From contig ONDF01000012.1 of NCBI GenBank assembly GCA_900316525.1, forward strand, positions 32,422 through 96,421: DNA of 64,000 nt, written 5' to 3'. Position 1 is the first letter of the stretch, and each line of letters opens with the position of its first letter. The DNA comes from an uncultured Bacteroidales bacterium (GTDB lineage Bacteria; Bacteroidota; Bacteroidia; Bacteroidales; UBA932). Positions 15,773 to 24,125 of the stretch are shown piece after piece. The notes under the pieces were generated by a model. The model worked only from the letters and a program-made list of their open reading frames with translations, did no database searches and was not told the DNA's origin. A program made the translations under genes and the position numbers.

Positions 15773-17345
15773 ACGTGATGCCGGTCTTGTTGGACCACTC
15801 GAGCAGATAGGCGTTCATCTCATCCATCGAGCGGAACGTGTGATGCCAGAAGAATCTGTAATACAGGTTGTTGATGTCCTGGAGATCGGCCTTGTCGGAG
15901 TTGCGGATGTCCGCGTACTTCAGCTGCCAGGTGGTGAAGGTGATCACCGTGTTCTCCGGGAAGGCGGTGCCGTTCTGCCAGTTCTGGTCCACGAGGCTGT
16001 ACACGAGGATCGCGGAGCCGTCGGAGCACTTGAACTTCTTGAACCACTTGTTGTTGGAGCCGCCGTAGTTGCCGGAGTACTTGGTGCCGTCCTCGGCCGT
16101 GCCGGAGGTGTCCAGGTTGATGTTGCGGGCGAACTTGCCCTTGCCGTTCTCGTCCATGCGGTCGTTCACGTCGTCCACGCGGATGGTGATGATCGGGTAC
16201 TCCTTGGAGATGAAGGTCTGGCCGGCGTGTCCGAAGTCGCCGCGGCCGGTATTGGCGTTGGCCTTGTTCGGGACGATGTACAGGTAGCGCTCGCCGGCGT
16301 CGCTGATGCGGAGCTCCTTCGTGGCGCCGTTCGTCTTGGTGATCCACAGGTCCGGATTCTCGTTGTGCTCGCGGTAGAAGCCGGCCGGGACGTTCACCTC
16401 GATGGTGGCGGAGGAGACATAGCCGGCGGGAGCGGCCTCGGAAGACTGCGTGCTCACGGTGACCGTGGCCTTGCCGTACTTCTTGATGGTCACGACGCCC
16501 TTGTTCACGGTCAGGACTTCCTCGTCGGAGCTGGTCCAGACCAGGCGGGACTTGGTGCAGACGGCCGGATAGGTCTCGTAGCCGAGCTCATACTTGCCGT
16601 CGGAAACGGAGAGGATGACGCTGTTCTCGGCCACCTTGATGCCGGTGGGCTCGATGATCTTGTCCACGATCATCTCGTGGGTGGCGGTGGCGCCCTTGCC
16701 GTCCAGGGCCGTGGCCTTGACCTCGATCTTGCCGTAGGCGACACCGTGCAGCAGGCCGGTGACTGGATCGATGGTGGCGTTGGCAGCCGGCGTCACGCTC
16801 CAGATGACCGTCTTGTACGTGGCGTCTTCCGGGGAAATGACGGCCTTCATCTGCATCGACTCCCCTTCCGCGACCTTCGGCAGGCCGTAGATCTCGTCCA
16901 CGCCTTCGGAGGCGTCGATGATCTGGATGGAAGTGGCGGGAACCAGGGTCTGGGACACCTTCACGGTGATGGAAGGCAGGCAGGTGAGGTTCCTCGGCTT
17001 ATGCTCGATGGAGATGGACGTCGTGCCGGCGCCCACGGCGGTGATATGGCCGTTCTGGTCCACGGTGGCGACGGAAGGGTCGCCGGAGGCCCAGACGATC
17101 TCAGGGTTGGTGAGCTCCTCCAGGGAAGGAGTCACCGCGTAGGAGAAGTCCACGGACTCGCCCACGACCATCGGGAAGACGGTCGATCCGTTCTCATCCG
17201 TGTAGAACTTCGCGGCGTCGGTGTCGGAATAGGTGAATTCCAGGGTCTTGGCCATCACCACGGAATCCAGCACATAGGATTCCTTCTTCTGGCAGGAAGC
17301 GAGGGCGGCGAGGCCGGCGGCGACGAGGATGATATACTTTTTCAT
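15765..17345 (-). CDS. Surface lipoprotein with BIG2-like repeats and a DUF4979-like end, probable glycan-binding protein
   Basis: This 526-residue lipoprotein begins at MKKYIILVAAGLAALASC. Three bacterial Ig-like (BIG2) repeats follow, each with a W(A/S)S-type strand: WASGDPSVATVDQNGHITAVGAG near 105, WSVTPAANATIDPVTGLLHGV near 205 and WTSSDEEVLTVNKG near 285. The last 200 residues resemble DUF4979. Position directly after susD marks it as the surface glycan-binding protein (SusE/F-like) of the PUL. I used 17345 as the start because it begins the signal peptide; 17357 is an in-frame alternative. The ligand is presumably the uronan. Confidence 0.8.
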   Translation of the reverse strand: MKKYIILVAAGLAALASCQKKESYVLDSVVMAKTLEFTYSDTDAAKFYTDENGSTVFPMVVGESVDFSYAVTPSLEELTNPEIVWASGDPSVATVDQNGHITAVGAGTTSISIEHKPRNLTCLPSITVKVSQTLVPATSIQIIDASEGVDEIYGLPKVAEGESMQMKAVISPEDATYKTVIWSVTPAANATIDPVTGLLHGVAYGKIEVKATALDGKGATATHEMIVDKIIEPTGIKVAENSVILSVSDGKYELGYETYPAVCTKSRLVWTSSDEEVLTVNKGVVTIKKYGKATVTVSTQSSEAAPAGYVSSATIEVNVPAGFYREHNENPDLWITKTNGATKELRISDAGERYLYIVPNKANANTGRGDFGHAGQTFISKEYPIITIRVDDVNDRMDENGKGKFARNINLDTSGTAEDGTKYSGNYGGSNNKWFKKFKCSDGSAILVYSLVDQNWQNGTAFPENTVITFTTWQLKYADIRNSDKADLQDINNLYYRFFWHHTFRSMDEMNAYLLEWSNKTGITYE

Positions 17346-17360
17346 ATCGCAGTCCATTGT

Positions 17361-19073
17361 TTAGTTCCAACCTTTGTTCTGACCGAGCTCGGGGTTGAGC
17401 TGCAGCTCGTCGCTCGGAATCGGATACAGATAGTTCTTCTCGGCCCACACGCGGCCGTCGTAGAGGATGATGCTGCCGTCGGCGTCCAGCGGACGGGTCT
17501 GGTTGGTCCAGTTGGTGGCGAACCAGCCGGTCATCGGGATGCCCCGCAGGTTCTGCGGCATCTCGGTCTCGGCGGTCTTCCAGCGCTTGAGGTCGTCCAC
17601 GCGGAAGCCCTCGAGGGCGAGTTCCACGGTGCGCTCGGCGCGGATCTCTTCGCGCATCGACAGGCCGTTGGCGGAGACCAGGCTGTTGGAGAGCTTCACC
17701 ATGTCCGGATTGGAGCGCTGGCGGACGAGGTTCAGGGAGAGGTCGAGGTCGGCGTCGGAGATGCTTTCGCCCTGCTCATACACGGCTTCGGCGTAGTTCA
17801 GGAGCACTTCGGCGTAGCGGATGACCGGATAGTCGTAGCCTTCGTTGGTGTCGTCGACCTTGCGCTCGGTCGCCCACTTGTTGTTGATATAGCCGGACTG
17901 GGAGCGGCGGTCGCAGGTGAGGGCGTCCTCCTCGTCGGCGGCGGTCCAGGTGGTGCGCCACTTGCCGTCGTTGTTCCAGTACTTCTGGCCGTGACGGAGC
18001 AGGGTGGCGTTCATCCGGTTGTCGCGGTCGGCGAACTCGGTGTTCTGGCCGGCGTAGCCCTGGAACTTGGGAGACTTCGCGATCGGCAGGCCGTCCTGGC
18101 AGCGGTACATGTCCGCGAGCTTGCGGGTCACGTACACACCGCTGTTCTGGGCGCCGTGGGTGATGTTGGTGCCGATCTTCTTCGTGGCCTCGTCGTGGCG
18201 GTGGGAGAAGATGTACTCCTTGTTGTCCGCCTTGGTGAGCTTGGCCGGGTTGCAGTCGGTGTTCTCCAGGATGAACATGTAGCGGTAGCTGTCCTTCCCG
18301 CCGAGAGCGTCGCTGTAGAAGAGCGAGTAGGCCTTGCTGTCGATGACAGCCTTCGCGGCGGCCGCGGCGGTGGCGAAGAGCTCGTTCGCGGCGGAAGCGT
18401 TGTTGTTGTGGAACTTCTGCCAGGAGCCCTCGTACAGGGCGACACGGCTCAGGAAGGCGTTGGCGGCGCCCTTCGCGACGCGACCGTCCTCGGTCGGCAT
18501 CTCGGGAAGGAGCTCGGCGGCCTTCTTCAGGTCGTCCACGCAGTGGCGGATCACCTCCAGGCGGTCGTTCCGCTTGCCGTACAGCTTCTCGGAGTCCATG
18601 TCCAGCGGCGTGTCGGTGTAGATCACGTCACCGAAGATCTGGACGAGCTCGAAATAGAAGTAGGCGCGGAAGAAGTAGGCCTCGCCCATCGGGATGGCGA
18701 TGTCGGCCTTGGGCTCGAATTCCGCGGCGTTCTTGAGCAGCAGGTTCGTGTAGTAGATGCGCTTGTACAGGGTCTTGTAGTTGCCGTCCGTGGAAGGGAT
18801 GGAGTTGGAACCGGCGCTGTACACGTTCAGGTTGGGCGTGGCGACGAGGTCGGAACGGGTGTCGGAATGGACGCCGTCCGTCCAGCTGCACATATAGTCG
18901 GAGCCCTGGAAATCGCGGGTCCAGCCGTAGAACTGGTTGGCGAACAGGCTGTAGTTGGCGGGACTGGACCACACCTGCGCGTCAGAGAGCTGGGCTTTCG
19001 GGGAAAGGTCCATGCAAGCGGACGCAAAGAGGGCGGCGGCCGCGATGCTCAGTATGTTGATGATTCTTTTCAT
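17361..19073 (-). CDS. SusD/RagB-family outer-membrane glycan-binding lipoprotein
   Basis: This 570-residue SusD-like lipoprotein has a signal peptide ending in FASAC (Cys near 20). TPR-like helices and the C-terminal SusD signature (ERTVELALEGFRVDDLKRWK) are evident. It caps the SusC transporter on the cell surface and delivers oligosaccharides to it. It lies 12 nt downstream of susC and 15 nt upstream of the BIG2 lipoprotein gene. Length and order are the classical arrangement. Confidence 0.96.
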   Translation of the reverse strand: MKRIINILSIAAAALFASACMDLSPKAQLSDAQVWSSPANYSLFANQFYGWTRDFQGSDYMCSWTDGVHSDTRSDLVATPNLNVYSAGSNSIPSTDGNYKTLYKRIYYTNLLLKNAAEFEPKADIAIPMGEAYFFRAYFYFELVQIFGDVIYTDTPLDMDSEKLYGKRNDRLEVIRHCVDDLKKAAELLPEMPTEDGRVAKGAANAFLSRVALYEGSWQKFHNNNASAANELFATAAAAAKAVIDSKAYSLFYSDALGGKDSYRYMFILENTDCNPAKLTKADNKEYIFSHRHDEATKKIGTNITHGAQNSGVYVTRKLADMYRCQDGLPIAKSPKFQGYAGQNTEFADRDNRMNATLLRHGQKYWNNDGKWRTTWTAADEEDALTCDRRSQSGYINNKWATERKVDDTNEGYDYPVIRYAEVLLNYAEAVYEQGESISDADLDLSLNLVRQRSNPDMVKLSNSLVSANGLSMREEIRAERTVELALEGFRVDDLKRWKTAETEMPQNLRGIPMTGWFATNWTNQTRPLDADGSIILYDGRVWAEKNYLYPIPSDELQLNPELGQNKGWN

Positions 19074-19085
19074 ATCGCGTCAGGA

Positions 19086-22000
19086 TTAGAAGGTAACGTT
19101 GACACCGAAGGAGTAACCCCGCATGAACGGATACCGGGAGGTGGAACTCGGGGCGCTCTTGGCTTCCGGATCCCAGCCGTCCAGGACCTTGGTGTACTCC
19201 CAGAGGTCCGTGCCGGTGAAGAAGAGGCGCAGGCCGGAGATGAAGCCGACGCGCTTGACCGCCGTCTCGGGCAGGTTGTAGCCCAGGGTGACGTTCTTCA
19301 GACGGAGATAGAAACCGTCGGAAACCGACCAGGTGGAAGTCTGGTAGTTGTAGTTGTTGATGTTTCCGTTGGAGGTGTAGGGCGGGTAGTAGCCGTCCGG
19401 ATTGGAGGCGGACCAGACATTCCCGATCGTATAGGAGGAAGTGTTGGTGTACAGGGCCCGCATCGGGACCGTCCAGTTGTTGATGCCGTTCCACATGATG
19501 CGGTTGGCGGCGCCCTGGAAGATCACGGCGAGGTCGAAGCCCTTGTACTGGACGCCGGCGTTGAAGGAGTACTGGATTTCCGGCGTGTCGGTGCCGAGGT
19601 ACACATAGTCGTTCATGTCCAGCTTGCCGTCGCCGTTCTGGTCGACGTACATGTTGTCGCCGAGGCGGAGCTCGCTCGGCATGCCGATGCCGTTGCCGTC
19701 ATAGTACTTGGAAAGATAGGCTTCCCGGACGGAATCGCTGGTGATCTTGCCGCCGTACTGCAGGCCGAACAGGGAGTTCAGCGGATAGCCTTCGCGGTTG
19801 GAGACGAACTTGTTGTTCTCCACGGTCGCCTGACCGCCCAGGTTGACGAGCTGGTTGCGGGCGAAGGTGAAGGTGCCGCCGAAGTTGTAGCCGAAGTCGC
19901 GGCTGACCTGGTGGCGCCAGTTGAGCATTCCCTCGTAACCCCAGGCCTTGAACTTGCCGGAGTTGGCCTTCGGCGCGGTGTCGCCGAGGATGGACGGGAA
20001 GTCGATGGACACGAGCATGTTGTCGTTCTTCTTCTGGAAGACCTCCACCGTACCGGTGAGGCGGTTGCCGAAGAAGCCGAAGTCGAGACCCAGGTTGTAG
20101 TTCTTGATCCGCTCCCAAGTACGGGACGTGGAGGCGAAGGAACCGTTGGTGCTGATAGTGGAAAGGAGGCCGTTGCCGACGAGAGCGCCGGTGGAAGCCG
20201 CCGTGTTGTACAGCTGCACGCCGTCGTAGTTGGCGATGCCGCTCTGGTTACCGACCTCGCCGTAGGAGGCGCGGAGCTTGAACTCGTCGAGCCACTCGAC
20301 ATCCTTCAGGAAAGGCTCCTGGGCGATGCGCCAGGCCAGGGAGCCGCCCCAGAAGAAGGCCCAGCGGTTCTGCGGGAGGAACTTGGAGGAGCCGTCGTAA
20401 CGGGCCTGGAGTTCCACGAGGTAGCGGGACTTGTAGTCGTAGTTGGCGCGGCCGAAGAAGGAGGCCACGGCGAACTGCCAGCGGTTCGGGCTCACCAGGG
20501 TGATGTCACCCGCGCCGTTCACGACCTCGAGGCCGGTCTGGATGTCCTTCGCATGGGCGCCGAAGTAGCGATAGTCCTTGAACTCGTACTGGGTACCGAG
20601 GGTGAGGCTGGTGTTGTGCGCGTCGGCGAAGCTCTTGTGGGCGTTCAGGTAGGCCGATGCGGAGTAGAAGTCGGTCCGGGAGGCCGTCTGCTCGTAATAG
20701 CTGTTGGCAGCCGTCGGATTGAGGGCGAGCATCTTCGTGCCCGTGTAGTTGTAGTATTCGACGGAGTGATTGTCCTTGTTGCGCATGGCCGTGTCGGTGT
20801 TGTAACCGAGGTTCACGTTGGCGTCGAGCCAGGAGGCCAGGCGGAACTTCAGGGTCTCGCTGAGCGTGAAGGCGGAGACGGCCAGCTTGTTGTCGCCGCC
20901 GAACTCGGCCTGGGCGGCCGGGGAGTTCCAGGTACCCCAGCGGTAGGCCTTGCCGTCCTTGGTGAAGAGCGGAAGGCCCGGCATCGGGACGGTCGTGGAC
21001 AGGAGGGCGCCCACGTCCACCGGGGCGATCTGGTCCTGGCGGTTGTAGCCGATGGAAGAATCGATCGAGAACCAGGAAGTGATCTTGAACGTATTGTTCA
21101 GGCGGAAGTTGTAGCGCTGGTTGTTGTTCCGGCCGTACTGGAGCGGGGAGCCGTCATAGGCATAGCCCAGGGAAAGACGGTAGGTTGCGGCGTCGTTGCC
21201 GCCGGTGACGCTCAGGTCGTGGTTGGTGGACCAGGCGTTGCCGAACACGGAGCCGAACCAGTCCACCTTGTCGTCGAACACGAAGTCCTCGACATCGGTG
21301 AAGGCGGTGGTGCCGTAGGGGTTCGGCTGGTTCTGCAGGTCGATGAAACCACCCTTGTACTGCTTGGCGAGCTGGGCGTAGTAGTACCACGTGTGCGCGG
21401 TATTGTTGTCATTCTCCAGGGCCGTCATCACGGAATCGGCCCACTCGTCCAGGGTCATCAGGGAAGGAAGGCGGCCGACGGTCTTCATCGTGACGGAGCC
21501 GTTGTAGCTGATCTTCACCTTGCCCGCCGCGCCTTTCTTGGTGGTGATGAGTACGACGCCGCCGGCCGCGCGGGAACCGTAGATGGAGGCCGCCGCGTCC
21601 TTCAGGAAGGACATCGAGGCGATATCGTCGGAGTTCAGCAGGCGGAGGGCGTTGACGCTGTCATAGGCGACACCGTCGATGATCACGAGGGGTTCGGAGT
21701 TGTTGGCGGAGACGGCGCCGCGGAGCGACATCGACCAGCTCTCGTCGCCAGGGGCGGAGGAGGCGCGGGTGATGATCACGCCGGGAACCTGGCCCTGTAG
21801 GGCCTGCACCGGGCTGGAGAGCGCTCCCTTTTCCTGGAGCATCTCTTCCTTGACCACGGCGACGGAACCGGAGAGGGATTCCTTCTTCACGGTGCCATAA
21901 CCCACGACGACGACTTCATCCAGAAGTTCGTTGTCCTCTTCGAGGGTGACGACCATGCCGGGAGCGAGGACGGTGTGGACATCCTTGTAGCCGATGATGG

Positions 22001-22232
22001 TCACGGTGACGGGAGAACCGGCCGCAGCCCGGAGGGAGAACCGGCCGTCGAGGTCGGTGGCGACTCCGTTCGTCGTCCCGTCCACGATGACGGTGGCGCC
22101 GATGACCGGCTGCCCCGCCGTGTCGACGACCTGACCGCTCACGGTCTGGGCGAAGGCCTCCGCTCCGAAAAGCAGGGCCGCGCCCACGGCGGCGAGCCGG
22201 AGGACGTGCTTGAGAGTGTTGGACATTTTCAT
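19086..22232 (-). CDS. SusC/RagA-family TonB-dependent outer-membrane transporter
   Basis: This 1048-residue SusC has a signal peptide to about residue 29. A carboxypeptidase-D-like domain follows (VSGQVVDTAGQPVIGATV), then a TonB-box-like region (DEVVVVGYGTVKKESLSGSV), a plug (about 110-230) and a 22-strand barrel ending in an aromatic residue (VNVTF). It imports the oligosaccharides bound by SusD, powered by TonB. It heads the nine-gene PUL operon. A weak -7 box (GACCTTTG, 22290 to 22283) lies upstream, and a LacI operator-like site at 22307-22320 covers its -33 region. A second in-frame ATG at 22226 is possible. Confidence 0.97.
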   Translation of the reverse strand: MKMSNTLKHVLRLAAVGAALLFGAEAFAQTVSGQVVDTAGQPVIGATVIVDGTTNGVATDLDGRFSLRAAAGSPVTVTIIGYKDVHTVLAPGMVVTLEEDNELLDEVVVVGYGTVKKESLSGSVAVVKEEMLQEKGALSSPVQALQGQVPGVIITRASSAPGDESWSMSLRGAVSANNSEPLVIIDGVAYDSVNALRLLNSDDIASMSFLKDAAASIYGSRAAGGVVLITTKKGAAGKVKISYNGSVTMKTVGRLPSLMTLDEWADSVMTALENDNNTAHTWYYYAQLAKQYKGGFIDLQNQPNPYGTTAFTDVEDFVFDDKVDWFGSVFGNAWSTNHDLSVTGGNDAATYRLSLGYAYDGSPLQYGRNNNQRYNFRLNNTFKITSWFSIDSSIGYNRQDQIAPVDVGALLSTTVPMPGLPLFTKDGKAYRWGTWNSPAAQAEFGGDNKLAVSAFTLSETLKFRLASWLDANVNLGYNTDTAMRNKDNHSVEYYNYTGTKMLALNPTAANSYYEQTASRTDFYSASAYLNAHKSFADAHNTSLTLGTQYEFKDYRYFGAHAKDIQTGLEVVNGAGDITLVSPNRWQFAVASFFGRANYDYKSRYLVELQARYDGSSKFLPQNRWAFFWGGSLAWRIAQEPFLKDVEWLDEFKLRASYGEVGNQSGIANYDGVQLYNTAASTGALVGNGLLSTISTNGSFASTSRTWERIKNYNLGLDFGFFGNRLTGTVEVFQKKNDNMLVSIDFPSILGDTAPKANSGKFKAWGYEGMLNWRHQVSRDFGYNFGGTFTFARNQLVNLGGQATVENNKFVSNREGYPLNSLFGLQYGGKITSDSVREAYLSKYYDGNGIGMPSELRLGDNMYVDQNGDGKLDMNDYVYLGTDTPEIQYSFNAGVQYKGFDLAVIFQGAANRIMWNGINNWTVPMRALYTNTSSYTIGNVWSASNPDGYYPPYTSNGNINNYNYQTSTWSVSDGFYLRLKNVTLGYNLPETAVKRVGFISGLRLFFTGTDLWEYTKVLDGWDPEAKSAPSSTSRYPFMRGYSFGVNVTF

Positions 22233-22306
22233 AAAGATGTTTGGTTATTTGGATTGATTGTTCGAATCCGTGGTTGCTGTTGCAAAGGTCGCGATTAATT
22301 TAAAGG

Positions 22307-22320
22307 TGCAATCGTTTGTA
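22307..22320. promoter_or_regulatory. Imperfect LacI-type operator upstream of susC
   Basis: TGCAATCGTTTGTA matches the palindrome TACAAACGTTTGTA at 12 of 14 positions. Its place relative to the susC -7 box (22290 to 22283) resembles that of the operator at the lacI promoter. It suggests weaker control of susC by the same LacI protein. Confidence 0.5.
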
Positions 22321-22404
22321 TGTAACAAATAAGGGGATAAAATGTCACATCGTCACGTCTGACGAGCCGTTTTGTAACAAATCGACCTTTCTTCCGCGAA
22401 AGAT

Positions 22405-22435
22405 TTTGAAATGAATACAAACGTTTGTATCTTTG
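22405..22435 (+). promoter_or_regulatory. kduD promoter with a perfect LacI operator in the spacer
   Basis: The -33 box TTTG (22405-22408), a 19-nt spacer and the -7 box TATCTTTG (22428-22435) fit the Bacteroidota consensus exactly. The 16-bp perfect palindrome ATACAAACGTTTGTAT (22415-22430) fills the spacer and overlaps the -7 box, so a bound repressor would block the polymerase. Confidence 0.85.
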
Positions 22436-22473
22436 CATCGGCAACCGAAAATCGCTTAAAACCTTATAACATC

Positions 22474-23277
22474 ATGACCAATCCTTTCTCCCTCGAAGGC
22501 AAGAACGCCTGGATCACCGGCGCTTCTTACGGAATCGGTTTCAGCATCGCCAAGGCGTTTGTCGAGGCGGGCATCCGGAACATCATCTTCAATGACATCA
22601 ACGAAGCCGCGCTGGAGCGGGGCCTGAACAACTATAAGGAAGCGGGCATCACGAACGTGCACGGGTACGTGTGCGACGTGACCAAGGAAGACGACGTGAA
22701 AGCCCTCGTGGAGAAGATCCACGAAGAGGTGGGCCAGATCGACATCCTCGTGAACAACGCCGGCATCATCAAGCGCATCCCGATGCACGAGATGAAGCGC
22801 TCCGAGTTCCAGGCCGTCATCGACGTGGACCTCGTCGCCCCGTTCATCGTTTCCTCCGCCGTGCTCCCCGAGATGATGGAGCGCCGCGAGGGCAAGATCA
22901 TCAACATCTGCTCGATGATGTCCGAGCTCGGCCGTGAGACCGTGAGCGCCTACGCCGCCGCGAAGGGCGGCCTGAAGATGCTCACCCGCAACATCTGCTC
23001 CGAATACGGCGAGTACAACATCCAGTGCAACGGCATCGGCCCCGGCTACATCGCCACGCCCCAGACCGCTCCCCTGCGCGAGCGCCAGCCCGACGGCAGC
23101 CGCCATCCCTTCGACAGTTTCATCTGCGCGAAGACCCCGGCCGGCCGCTGGCTCGAGCCATCCGAACTCGGCGGTCCCGCCGTGTTCCTCGCCTCCCACG
23201 CCTCCGACGCCGTGAACGGCCACATCCTGTATGTGGACGGCGGTATCCTCGCTTACATCGGAAAACAGCCCAAGTGA
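22474..23277 (+). CDS. kduD: 2-dehydro-3-deoxy-D-gluconate 5-dehydrogenase (KduD-type SDR)
   Basis: This 267-residue short-chain dehydrogenase reduces 5-keto-4-deoxyuronate-derived DKII to 2-keto-3-deoxygluconate with NAD(P)H. The cofactor motif TGASYGIG is near residue 18, NNAG near 90 and the catalytic Tyr-Lys in SAYAAAKGG near 160. I chose the ATG at 22474; an upstream ATG at 22411 lies before the operator and -7 box and so cannot be used from this promoter. It is followed by kduI after 1 nt. Gluconate 5-dehydrogenase is the main alternative for the family, but the neighbours decide for KduD. Confidence 0.9.
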   Translation: MTNPFSLEGKNAWITGASYGIGFSIAKAFVEAGIRNIIFNDINEAALERGLNNYKEAGITNVHGYVCDVTKEDDVKALVEKIHEEVGQIDILVNNAGIIKRIPMHEMKRSEFQAVIDVDLVAPFIVSSAVLPEMMERREGKIINICSMMSELGRETVSAYAAAKGGLKMLTRNICSEYGEYNIQCNGIGPGYIATPQTAPLRERQPDGSRHPFDSFICAKTPAGRWLEPSELGGPAVFLASHASDAVNGHILYVDGGILAYIGKQPK

Positions 23278-23278
23278 T

Positions 23279-24124
23279 ATGAGTAAAGTGAATTGCACCG
23301 TCCGCCAGGCGTCCAGCAACGTTGACGCCAAGCATTACGACACCGAGCGCATCCGCAAGGAGTACCTCGTGCAGAACATCATGGTTCCCGGCGAGATCAA
23401 CATGGTCTATTCCATATTCGACCGCATCATCGCCGGCGGCGCCGTCCCGGTCGACGGGGAACTCGTCCTCGAGGCCCCGGAAGTCCTCCGCGCCGAATAC
23501 TTCACCCAGCGCCGCGAGATCGGCATCATCAACGTCGGTGGCACCGGCGTCGTGAAAGTCGGCGACGAGGAATACGAGATTCCCTACAAGGAGGCCATCT
23601 ACGTCGGCCGTGGCAACCGCCACGTCTCTTTCCGTAGCATCGACCCCGCGAAGCCCGCGCACTTCTACTTCTGCTCCGCCACCGCCCACAAGGAGACCGG
23701 CGTGAAGAAGGTTTCCAAGAAGGACGCCGTGGTGATGCACCTCGGTTCCCTGGAGGAGAGCAACGAGCGCACGATCAACCGCCTGCTGGTCAAGGAGGTG
23801 GTCCCCTGCTGCCAGCTCCAGATGGGCATGACCGAGCTCGCCCCGGGCAGCACCTGGAACACGATGCCCGCCCATACCCACGACCGCCGCATGGAGGTCT
23901 ACTTCTACTTCGAGCTTCCGGAAGACGCGGCCGTGTGCCACTTCATGGGCGAGCCCCAGGAAACGCGCCACATCTGGATGCACAACGAGGAGGCCGTCAT
24001 TTCCCCGCAGTGGAGCATCCACTCCGCCTGCGCCACCCGCAACTACACCTTCATCTGGGGCATGTGCGGCGAGAACGACGACTACAACGACATGGACTGG
24101 TGCGCCACCAAAGACCTGAGATAG
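23279..24124 (+). CDS. kduI: 5-dehydro-4-deoxy-D-glucuronate isomerase
   Basis: This 281-residue cupin-type isomerase converts 4-deoxy-5-keto-uronate, formed from unsaturated uronates, to DKII. The zinc ligands of the E. coli enzyme have clear counterparts: H199 and H201 (PAHTH), E206 (RRMEVYFYF) and H248 (QWSIHSA), with identical spacing. The start ATG at 23279 overlaps no gene and follows the kduD stop by 1 nt. Together with kduD, kdgK and kdgA it completes the pathway from lyase products to central metabolism. Confidence 0.96.
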   Translation: MSKVNCTVRQASSNVDAKHYDTERIRKEYLVQNIMVPGEINMVYSIFDRIIAGGAVPVDGELVLEAPEVLRAEYFTQRREIGIINVGGTGVVKVGDEEYEIPYKEAIYVGRGNRHVSFRSIDPAKPAHFYFCSATAHKETGVKKVSKKDAVVMHLGSLEESNERTINRLLVKEVVPCCQLQMGMTELAPGSTWNTMPAHTHDRRMEVYFYFELPEDAAVCHFMGEPQETRHIWMHNEEAVISPQWSIHSACATRNYTFIWGMCGENDDYNDMDWCATKDLR

Positions 24125-24125
24125 C

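Noticed and set aside
15447..21800. A 2117-codon open frame on the plus strand opposite susC, susD and the BIG2 gene
   Set aside because: The translation is Val/Gly/Leu-rich without domain motifs, and the minus strand carries clear SusC/SusD genes. It is an effect of high GC and codon bias.
22411..22473. Upstream ATG at 22411 as start of kduD
   Set aside because: It lies upstream of the -7 box and overlaps the LacI operator. The ATG at 22474 begins the conserved SDR sequence.
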